30,226 nt of DNA from the NCBI GenBank assembly GCA_020650975.1, contig JAIPMN010000742.1, forward strand, positions 1 to 30,226, read 5' to 3'. The stretch comes from Apostichopus californicus. Lineage: Eukaryota > Echinodermata > Holothuroidea > Aspidochirotida > Stichopodidae. The position numbers and the translations under genes were made by a program. Under the pieces are notes generated by a model that did not search any database, was not told the DNA's origin, and saw only the letters and a program-made list of their open reading frames with translations. Below are positions 22,701 to 26,816 of the stretch, one piece after another. Position 1 is the stretch's first letter. Every line of letters starts with the position of its first letter.

Positions 22701-25700
22701 AGAATGAGACAGGCTTTGGTATAGTAAGAGATGTTAGTGAAACAAGGGATGATAAAAGTATGACACATTTGCATTGCTAAATGTGGTATTGAAAAGACAA
22801 TTGAATTTCTTCTGGTAGCAGGATCGAGTCCATAACCCATTCTCTCTGTGTCTGTCTACCTACCATTGAAATATCACTCTAAAGTCTAAGACATCGCAAG
22901 ACATCTTTGATTTTCTTTCATCACCTTTCGTGTTTTCGTATGCAGGGGTGGAGTTCTGGAACCCGAGGGGATGGTGCAGATCAAATTCCGTAAGAAGGAC
23001 CAGTTGAAACTGATGCATCGACTCGATCCCAAACTGAAAGAACTCCAAGAGAAGGCCGACGGCGGTAAACTCTCTACAAAGGAAAAGAAAAGTGAGTGAG
23101 CAAACTGCAAGAATACTAATAGTTAAGCAGCAGTAGTAGCCAATGTAAATAACAAAGATTTCAGAAACTTTGAAAAGAAAAGATAAATACAGAGAATTTT
23201 CAGGTGGAACACCGTGAAGCTGATCAGCTGGTTAATTATCCAAACCATATCACACACCTCTTAACTTCAGGTTGTAAGACCTTGTAGAGAAGACTAAATG
23301 TTTCTTAAGTTATGCAAAAATAGGAATGAATTAATGTAAAAAGATTATCAGAAACTGAAAGTGAAGAATGCATTGAGGTGTTGAGACCTGGTTTTTCACA
23401 GATGTAGAAGTAAAGTCGATCAAATCTCTTCACAAAACATCTTGCAAATAATCAAGAGCAGTATTTGCAAGTAGCTGCTCTTTCAATTTTCATTGCTTTG
23501 TGTGTTAGATTTTTGAAAGAGTGTTGTTGTTTTTGTATGTCTCTTGTCAGACGTGGATAAGAAGATCAAACAAAGGGAAGAAGCTTTACTACCGATCTAT
23601 CACACTGTAGCAGCTCACTTTGCCGACCTTCATGATAAAGCTGGCAGAATGCAAGAACTTGGAGTCATTCATGTAAGTTGAAGAAGTGTGATGCAAGAGA
23701 GAGGGGATGGGGGGGGGGGAGGAACTCAAGGAGAGGGGTCACTGGCCTATGTATCTCCTGGAGTAAAGGTATTGCATATTCTTGGGGAACCATACCCTGG
23801 AGGCTTGACTACCTTTCAAAAGGGAACTTTCTCTAAAGGCTAATGCAATGAGCATATGAGCTGAAAGCTTAGCAGGGATGAGCCTGGGGTAAAATAAAAA
23901 TCACAGAACTTTGCAAAAATTGCGGTATCGGGCTCCAGTTTGTGTAAGCTACAGTGTGTTAGGATAATAGTTTTTGTCCCCGAGGGTAGAAAAGAAATCA
24001 CGGATATTCCGCGAATTCGCGGAAAAAGCTCATGCCTGGCTTAGTCATATCTTCTACTCTTTATTGGGGGGGGGGGTCAGGGAGGGGCATGGTAGGGAGA
24101 GCATCAGCATCACCCAGGGGAGTGCCAAATGTCGCTTCAATATCTTCCCACTCACCTATAGTGTACATCTGTGAAGTAGAACAATCCAGATCACAAAAAG
24201 CATTTCCTCTTTAACTCCAGGGAGGATGATTTATTTGGAACAGTAAAATGTCGAACCTTCCCTTCCTTGGCTCCGTACTGAATATCTTTGCATGGTATGG
24301 GCCACGCATATCACTGGCTGTTTGGGAAATGCAACTCTTTGACATTTTGCAAGAGGGAATGTTTTTAAAGGCTTCATATATATATATATCCCTCTGCCAA
24401 ACGGTTTCAAATCAATTTGAGGTATAAATAAATAACATGATAGTAACAGGAGATTGTCAGTATGCAGAGGTTAGTGTTCTCTAGGAGGAAGTCAATTAAT
24501 GTGCTGTGTGAATAGACATAGTGCTATCAAACTTGTCAATAGGTCTTATCTAACAAGGGCTTCTAGTGACAAAAGATGACAAGTGTTTAGTCACCGTCCT
24601 CTTGGGAGAGTTTCAACTACCTCCATCTCTTTTACATCAATTTTTTTTTGTTTTGCTCCTCTTATACCACTAACCCAGGACATTTTAAACTGGAAGACAT
24701 CTCGCACCGTCCTCTACTGGCGTCTTCGCAGACTACTGCTGGAGAACGCGGCCAAGGCCAGCATCAGGGCTGTCAACGAAAATCTCTCGTTCGGAGAAAT
24801 CGGTTCCATGCTCAGAAGATGGTTTGCAGAGGATCAAGGCTCAGTCACTGTAAGTCCAGAGTACAATATAAATGCAATCCATGTAAAACACAGATTGGAA
24901 CGATATCCATCCTCACACCCCAGCTTGGAACGATATCCATCCTCTCACCCCAGCTTGGAACGATATCCATCCTCTCACTCCAGACTGGAACGATATCCAT
25001 CCTCTCACCCCAGACTGGAACGATATCCATCCTCTCACCCCAGACTGGAACGATATCCATCCTCTCACCCCAGACTGGAACGATATCCATCCTCTCACCC
25101 CAGACTTGAACGATATCCATCCTCTCACCCCAGACTGGAACGATATCCATCCTCTCACCCCAGCTTGGAACGATATCCATCCTCTCACCCCAGACTGGAA
25201 CGATATCCATCCTCTCACCCCAGACTGGAAAGATATCCATCCTCTCACCCCAGACTGGAACGATATCCATCCTCTCACGCCAGCTTGGAACGATATCCAT
25301 CCTCTCACCCCAGACTGGAAAGATATCCATCCTCTCACCCCAGCTTGGAACGATATCCATCCTCTCACCCCAGACTGGAAAGATATCCATCCTCTCACCC
25401 CAGACTGGAACGATATCCATCCTCTCACCCCAGACTGGAACGATATCCATCCTCTCACCCCAAATTGTCTCTCTCCTCATGTGCGTCGATTTGTTTTTCA
25501 GTCAGGGAGACATTTTAACTGACGTGGAATGTGACTGGGTGCCATCATTGAGGAATAGGTCTACGCACAGGAGGACAAAATGCGATCCGCAAGCGAGTTT
25601 TCTGCACCTCGTCCAAAGGATTTCAAAGTTTCCTTATCCCCATCCCCTTCCCCAATGTCAATATCTTTAAGTATGAAGCAAAAAAAAAAGATGTGAATTT

Positions 25701-26816
25701 CATTTGAATTTGTTTGTGTCCTGTTCTCTTTAGCTTTTTCTTATTGCAATTGCCATTTCTTTTTTGTTTCTTTCTCCTTTATACCAGGGTTATCTCTGGG
25801 ATGATAATCAGGCAGTCACCAAATGGTTCTTGGAACAAGAGGAACTGGAGACCAAAACAGGAAAGTCATTCTTGACAGAAAATATCGCAGCGCTGAAGAA
25901 AAATCACATTAAACAGCAGATATCCGAGTAAGTTGTTTTTTTCTTTTATATTTTTTTCTTTTTTTAAGTAAGGTTGATGCTTTGGCTGTGAATATTAGAA
26001 TTAGAATATTAGAATCTGTAGTTTAGTAATATTGTGAGAAAAACCATCCATCCATTATATGTTGACAACATCAGATGGCTCAAAGGTAGCTCGGTGTGTT
26101 GCTTGCAACTTGGATTGTAAAAGAAATAACGTTTGAATCTTCTAAAAATGAAAAGACCATTTGAGGGAAAGAAAATGAGGATTGTTCTGTGATGTGCAAC
26201 CCCTACGTTAATTTGGACCCTTGAGATTCAAAGCTACTCTTTTTCAGACATTATACCTTGTCGTCCCGTAGATGGTGTCGCAGCCTGACATATTAAAAGG
26301 AAACTACGTCTGGACAGACAAAATATACCATTCTTCATTTCCACATCACTGTAAAATTTTGTCCCTGTAATAGTTCTCAGGTTGTGAGCATCGCCTGGTT
26401 TGAAACATTCAGAGGCAAAAATTTCGCTTTCCTTTTGCATTTTTGAATGAGGGACCGAATAACCTATTAAATCATTGCCGACATGTTTTGAAGTTTCTGG
26501 CCGGGCACTATTTCCTTCGCAAATATGGTCCAGATGGACCCTTTTTATGGGCACAAAATAAAATGCTAGATAGGTACTTTTAAGTTCTTATTCACTCGAC
26601 AGATTGATGATTTACAAAAATAGAACTCTTATTGGTTAATACCAAATATTTCCACTTTTCAATCATTTCTCAACTTTCTTTTGTAGGATGATATCAAAGA
26701 ACCCAGATGTGGCCTTTGACACCATCATGGCCATTGGTCAAGTCCTGACCAGCAGTCAGAGGTCAGAAGCGGCACAGGTGCTAACATCGTACGAAACCTC
26801 CAATTTACCGACATGA
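7662..26816 (+). CDS. ACC: Acetyl-CoA carboxylase, 3' half of gene (26 exons, 5' partial)
   Basis: ACC carboxylates acetyl-CoA to malonyl-CoA, the committed step of fatty-acid synthesis; in animals it is one large cytosolic or mitochondria-associated polypeptide. Twenty-six exons join into one open frame of 1125 residues ending in TGA at 26814-26816. The match to vertebrate and fly ACC, recalled from memory, is collinear throughout. Exons 1-8 encode the end of the central region, exons 9-24 the carboxyltransferase (CT) domain and exons 24-26 the C-terminal tail. Diagnostic motifs are [20 protein letters not shown]-type sequence in exon 6, ANSGARMG in exon 12, [18 protein letters not shown] in exon 16, [12 protein letters not shown] across exons 20/21 and IPPxxELRGGSW in exon 21. 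All introns are GT-AG and phases agree at every junction. The first base of exon 1 completes an Arg codon begun upstream, so this is an internal exon, not the gene start. The biotin carboxylase and biotin carrier domains are outside the window. I cannot separate ACC1 from ACC2, and most invertebrates have a single gene. Confidence 0.97.
8497..8581 (+). CDS. ACC: ACC exon 2: variable linker
   Basis: Acceptor ttacag, donor gtagga. It encodes [20 protein letters not shown] and a short serine/glycine-rich end. It aligns loosely with the FDEVMGCFSDSPPQSPTFPE linker of vertebrate ACC, one of the least conserved parts of the protein, so support comes mainly from phase, position and splice sites. Intron 2 (8582-9466) holds a hAT MITE and a three-copy repeat. 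Confidence 0.8.
8719..9042. mobile_element. hAT-type MITE with 8-bp target duplication
   Basis: A 324-bp element with imperfect terminal inverted repeats. The left end is cagggtttccctaactttat; the right end, reverse-complemented, is caggggttccctaactgggg. It is flanked on both sides by the same 8 bases, gtttaaag (8711-8718 and 9043-9050). CAGGG(G)TTCCC ends and 8-bp duplications are typical of hAT elements. There is no transposase, so it is non-autonomous. Oddly, the inner flanks keep several CCCCC/GGGGG blocks beyond the ends. Confidence 0.92.
9060..9435. repeat. Three degenerate direct copies of a 135-160 bp unit
   Basis: Each unit has an (a)gagacactt/acctt block, a gactcaagt...gacttg block that is partly palindromic, and gcatca...gtgtgtaccgta. 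Copies 1 and 2 carry gcatca at 9124 and 9259; the third is truncated and ends shortly before the exon 3 acceptor. A poly(G) run at 9338-9351 separates copies 2 and 3. Confidence 0.7.
9467..9577 (+). CDS. ACC: ACC exon 3: central region
   Basis: Acceptor gtgcag, donor gtaagt; 37 codons, both ends phase 0. It encodes [20 protein letters not shown] and a helical end, matching vertebrate DEPIHILNVAIK. Intron 3 (9578-10460) carries a tandem duplication. Confidence 0.95.
9641..10175. repeat. ~300-bp tandem duplication in intron 3
   Basis: Two diverged direct copies are offset by 293-304 bp. Shared blocks include tgctgtttatctgat, cgtttttaagaa(a)taaata, ttaataacaattnacacaag and cacttctttatnatagaatt. 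Many small differences suggest an old duplication. Confidence 0.85.
10461..10559 (+). CDS. ACC: ACC exon 4: central region
   Basis: Acceptor catcag, donor gtaatt; 33 codons, phase 0/0. It encodes [17 protein letters not shown] then [14 protein letters not shown]. Vertebrate ACC1 has about 15 extra residues between the RRxTF and FPKFFTF motifs; fly and yeast, like this gene, lack them. Intron 4 (10560-11080) shows only a T-rich start. Confidence 0.95.
11081..11218 (+). CDS. ACC: ACC exon 5: central region
   Basis: Acceptor tttgtag, donor gtatga; 46 codons, phase 0/0. It encodes [20 protein letters not shown] and ends MHLYLGAAK, nearly identical to vertebrate ACC. Intron 5 (11219-11824) holds a pyrimidine minisatellite, a minus-strand SINE and a (TA)n tract at 11729-11748. 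Confidence 0.98.
11282..11478. repeat. Pyrimidine-rich ~33-bp minisatellite in intron 5
   Basis: About five to six degenerate copies built on ccacacccacccttctgc followed by ctactcc(c)cca/ctgt. The + strand is nearly all C/T with A in the cacaccc block. The array starts about 60 bp after the exon 5 donor. Confidence 0.85.
11490..11726 (-). mobile_element. tRNA-derived SINE (minus strand)
   Basis: Read on the minus strand, the element starts gtgctgtggccaagtggata, an A-box-like tGGCCAAGTGG (complement of 11706-11718). A degenerate B-box-like ggaggttcagag follows (complement of 11664-11675), then a body containing gccggtttctcccac and a tail of (ATT)n at 11496-11510. The ATT tail resembles that of the LINE at 1428-1682, suggesting a shared retrotransposition machinery (inference). 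Confidence 0.62.
11825..11989 (+). CDS. ACC: ACC exon 6: central region
   Basis: Acceptor ctcacag, donor gtgagt; 55 codons, phase 0/0. It encodes [20 protein letters not shown], then [20 protein letters not shown], among the best conserved ACC blocks. Intron 6 (11990-12515) contains a 20-bp minisatellite starting 45 bp from the donor. Confidence 0.98.
12036..12328. repeat. 20-bp minisatellite in intron 6
   Basis: About 14 copies of gcatgagtatgagtacaata and variants, with occasional unit deletions. Because 20 is not a multiple of 3 and the unit has no minus-strand stop codons, all three minus frames are open; these frames are artefacts. Confidence 0.92.
12516..12676 (+). CDS. ACC: ACC exon 7: central region
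   Basis: Acceptor ccaaaaaag (unusually purine-rich before AG), donor gtaagg; starts phase 0, ends two bases into an Arg codon. It encodes [19 protein letters not shown] and [18 protein letters not shown], as in vertebrate and fly ACC. Intron 7 (12677-13473) has a G-rich start near 12717, a G run at 12978-12987 and an assembly gap inside a (GT)n tract. Confidence 0.97.
13247..13256. other. Assembly gap (10 N)
   Basis: Ten undetermined bases followed directly by (gt)n at 13257-13271. The true length of the microsatellite is probably not represented. Confidence 0.95.
13474..13741 (+). CDS. ACC: ACC exon 8: end of central region
   Basis: Acceptor ttccag, donor gtcaga. The longest coding exon seen (268 bp); the first base completes an Arg codon and it ends in phase 0. 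It encodes [38 protein letters not shown] and [17 protein letters not shown]. Intron 8 (13742-14222) contains nothing recognised; the frame stays open for 120 bp after the donor, so intron read-through would add about 40 residues before a stop. Confidence 0.97.
14223..14288 (+). CDS. ACC: ACC exon 9: entry to carboxyltransferase domain
   Basis: Acceptor catgcag, donor gtaagg; 22 codons, phase 0/0. It encodes [19 protein letters not shown], aligning with the variable segment before the CT domain. Support is from position, phase and the LW motif. Intron 9 (14289-14654) contains nothing recognised. Confidence 0.9.
14655..14729 (+). CDS. ACC: ACC exon 10: CT domain start
   Basis: Acceptor ttccag, donor gtaagg; 25 codons, phase 0/0. 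It encodes [20 protein letters not shown], matching vertebrate TELVLDDQGQLVHMNRLPG. Intron 10 (14730-15312) carries a tRNA-derived SINE. Confidence 0.96.
14952..15160 (+). mobile_element. tRNA-derived SINE in intron 10
   Basis: An A-box-like ggcagagtgg at 14961-14970 and a B-box-like ggcttcgagccct at 15021-15033 lie about 60 bp apart, as in RNA polymerase III promoters of SINEs with a tRNA-like head. A body with gtgggttttcaggagaaagc follows. Exact ends and target duplications were not resolved. It is too diverged to be a functional tRNA gene, as I see no acceptor stem. Confidence 0.6.
15313..15444 (+). CDS. ACC: ACC exon 11: CT domain, N-terminal half
   Basis: Acceptor tttcag, donor gtaaac; 44 codons, phase 0/0. 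It encodes [20 protein letters not shown] and [16 protein letters not shown], close to vertebrate and fly ACC. Intron 11 (15445-15925) begins with a poly(G) run at 15477-15487; nothing else recognised. Confidence 0.98.
15926..16063 (+). CDS. ACC: ACC exon 12: CT domain, ANSGAR motif
   Basis: Acceptor aatatag, donor gtctgt; 46 codons, phase 0/0. It encodes [20 protein letters not shown] followed by [25 protein letters not shown] is a hallmark of eukaryotic CT domains; here Ile is Met, a conservative change. Intron 12 (16064-16626) shows nothing recognised. Confidence 0.98.
16627..16747 (+). CDS. ACC: ACC exon 13: CT domain
   Basis: Acceptor tttcag, donor gtgaga; starts phase 0 and ends one base into a Gly codon. 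It encodes [32 protein letters not shown]. Intron 13 (16748-18028, 1281 bp) is the longest within the traced part and carries MITE copy A near its start; the rest is AT-rich with nothing recognised. Confidence 0.98.
16780..16942 (-). mobile_element. MITE copy A (163 bp, 6-bp target duplication)
   Basis: A short element with inverted ends: caggcatgagc at the left, and caggctcatccctg at the right, whose complement reads cagggatgagcctg. It is flanked by taataa on both sides (16774-16779 and 16943-16948). It is the reverse complement of the element at 23873-24038, with roughly 85% identity by eye. No coding capacity. CAGG ends resemble hAT-like or related cut-and-paste elements; a 6-bp duplication leaves the superfamily open. 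Confidence 0.88.
18029..18126 (+). CDS. ACC: ACC exon 14: CT domain
   Basis: Acceptor ttcacag, donor gtaaag; two bases complete the Gly codon, ends phase 0. It encodes [20 protein letters not shown] then [12 protein letters not shown]. The (R/S)GSG(M/L)IAGE block is conserved from yeast to human. Intron 14 (18127-18512) is by chance open in the exon 15 frame for about 270 bp, but the sequence is not ACC-like. Confidence 0.98.
18513..18623 (+). CDS. ACC: ACC exon 15: CT domain
   Basis: Acceptor tggacag, donor gtaatg; 37 codons, phase 0/0. It encodes [18 protein letters not shown] and [19 protein letters not shown]. Intron 15 (18624-19051) shows nothing recognised. Confidence 0.98.
19052..19195 (+). 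CDS. ACC: ACC exon 16: CT domain, LGREVYTSN motif
   Basis: Acceptor ttttag, donor gtaagc; 48 codons, phase 0/0. It encodes [20 protein letters not shown] and [17 protein letters not shown]. This motif lines the CoA-substrate/herbicide pocket in studied CT domains (family knowledge). Intron 16 (19196-19686) starts with G-runs at 19224-19228 and 19234-19246 and ends with a pyrimidine repeat. Confidence 0.98.
19595..19681. repeat. ~27-bp pyrimidine-rich triplication at exon 17 acceptor
   Basis: Three direct copies of a unit like tccatcttatctccataatt plus cttctc lie directly before the ctttacag acceptor of exon 17 and form its extended polypyrimidine tract. Confidence 0.85.
19687..19807 (+). CDS. 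ACC: ACC exon 17: junction of CT N- and C-halves
   Basis: Acceptor tttacag, donor gttaga; starts phase 0, ends one base into a Glu codon. It encodes [20 protein letters not shown] then [31 protein letters not shown] is the conserved vertebrate form, with Trp replaced by His here. Intron 17 (19808-20065) is short and featureless. Confidence 0.97.
20066..20159 (+). CDS. ACC: ACC exon 18: CT domain, C-terminal half
   Basis: Acceptor ttttcag, donor gtacct; completes the Glu codon and ends two bases into an Arg codon. It encodes [20 protein letters not shown] and TVVTGRAR, matching vertebrate SGFFDYGSFSEIMQPWA. Intron 18 (20160-20777) carries a 42-bp minisatellite. Confidence 0.98.
20374..20688. 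repeat. 42-bp minisatellite in intron 18
   Basis: Seven full units and one half unit start every 42 bp from 20374 (20416, 20458, 20500, 20542, 20584, 20626, 20668), without indels. Unit core: ttagacagtaacaaatgtgt then gataatatactggctgcctgca. As 42 is a multiple of 3, one frame on each strand is open throughout; neither is a gene. Confidence 0.95.
20778..20874 (+). CDS. ACC: ACC exon 19: CT domain, C-terminal half
   Basis: Acceptor tttcag, donor gtattt; completes the Arg codon and ends phase 0. It encodes [20 protein letters not shown] and [19 protein letters not shown](I/V)AVETRTV is universal in eukaryotic CT; here one Val is Ala. Intron 19 (20875-21291) shows nothing recognised except a C-run at 21197-21208. 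Confidence 0.98.
21292..21427 (+). CDS. ACC: ACC exon 20: CT catalytic ANWRGFSGG motif
   Basis: Acceptor tctccag, donor gtaaat; starts phase 0, ends one base into an Asp codon. It encodes [20 protein letters not shown] and [17 protein letters not shown]. In yeast CT the Arg of ANWRGFSGG (R1954) and a following Gly contact the substrate carboxylate/thioester region, and both are present here. Intron 20 (21428-21988) has a T/ATT-rich tract at 21553-21680 and then a pyrimidine-rich stretch. Confidence 0.98.
21989..22166 (+). CDS. ACC: ACC exon 21: CT domain, ELRGGSW motif
   Basis: Acceptor tttcag, donor gtaagt; completes the Asp codon of GGMKD and ends two bases into an Arg codon. It encodes [17 protein letters not shown] and [20 protein letters not shown], then [15 protein letters not shown]. 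Intron 21 (22167-22945) begins with a 15-bp repeat; a B-box-like gatcgagtcc lies near 22820 without a convincing SINE around it. Confidence 0.98.
22190..22254. repeat. 15-bp repeat in intron 21
   Basis: Four to five copies of tacccgagtctgtac-type units begin about 24 bp after the exon 21 donor. The unit length is a multiple of 3, so frames on both strands are open (YPSL or SGTD repeats); not coding. Confidence 0.9.
22946..23091 (+). CDS. ACC: ACC exon 22: CT domain
   Basis: Acceptor tatgcag, donor gtgagt; completes the Arg codon, ends one base into an Asn codon. It encodes [34 protein letters not shown] and a lysine-rich end. Intron 22 (23092-23550) shows nothing recognised. Confidence 0.97.
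23551..23672 (+). CDS. ACC: ACC exon 23: CT domain, C-terminal part
   Basis: Acceptor ttgtcag, donor gtaagt; completes the Asn codon, ends phase 0. It encodes [20 protein letters not shown] then [15 protein letters not shown], matching vertebrate [20 protein letters not shown]. Intron 23 (23673-24678) has a poly(G) run at 23709-23719, MITE copy B, another G run at 24066-24075 and an (AT)n tract at 24377-24390. Confidence 0.98.
23873..24038 (+). mobile_element. MITE copy B (166 bp, 6-bp target duplication)
   Basis: Ends are cagggatgagcctg and, complemented from the right, caggcatgagcttt. Flanked by gcttag on both sides (23867-23872 and 24039-24044). It is an inverted copy of the element at 16780-16942. 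A perfect 18-bp palindrome, ttccgcgaattcgcggaa, sits near the right end at 24007-24024; in copy A it is degraded. No coding capacity. Confidence 0.9.
24679..24849 (+). CDS. ACC: ACC exon 24: end of CT domain
   Basis: Acceptor acccag, donor gtaagt; 57 codons, phase 0/0. It encodes [20 protein letters not shown] and [16 protein letters not shown], as in vertebrate [22 protein letters not shown]. The frame remains open through the donor and across the intron 24 repeat to 25518. Intron 24 spans 24850-25787. Confidence 0.98.
24891..25460. repeat. 30-bp x 19 minisatellite in intron 24
   Basis: Nineteen units of exactly 30 bp with no indels, built on cagactggaacgatatccat plus cctctcaccc. A few positions vary (actt/gctt, c/a before gatatcc). 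The array starts 41 bp after the exon 24 donor. Unit length is ten codons, so five of six frames carry long open reading; the one in phase with exon 24 reads [10 protein letters not shown] repeats. Regarded as noncoding unless intron retention is shown. Confidence 0.97.
25788..25927 (+). CDS. ACC: ACC exon 25: C-terminal tail
   Basis: Acceptor taccag, donor gtaagt; starts phase 0, ends two bases into a Glu codon. It encodes [19 protein letters not shown] and [16 protein letters not shown], corresponding to vertebrate AYVWDNNKDLAEWLEKQL. Intron 25 (25928-26686) holds a SINE-like tRNA head and an antisense open frame of unknown meaning (26234-26554). Confidence 0.96.
26070..26150 (+). mobile_element. 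tRNA-like SINE head in intron 25
   Basis: An A-box-like ggtagctcggtg at 26085-26096 and a B-box-like gtttgaatcttc at 26131-26142 are separated as in tRNA-derived SINEs. No full cloverleaf or tail was resolved, so the right boundary is unknown. Confidence 0.45.
26687..26816 (+). CDS. ACC: ACC exon 26: C-terminus and stop
   Basis: Acceptor ttgtag; completes the Glu codon. It encodes [20 protein letters not shown], then [15 protein letters not shown], and ends at TGA 26814-26816. It aligns with vertebrate [29 protein letters not shown], so this is the natural ACC C-terminus and not a truncation. Confidence 0.97.

Noticed and set aside
22800-22835. B-box-like gatcgagtcc as a tRNA or SINE
   Set aside because: No convincing A box, stem or tail nearby.
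24845-25480. Minus-strand 211-residue WGERMDIVP repeat protein
   Set aside because: Mirror of the 30-bp minisatellite within an ACC intron; no independent coding evidence.
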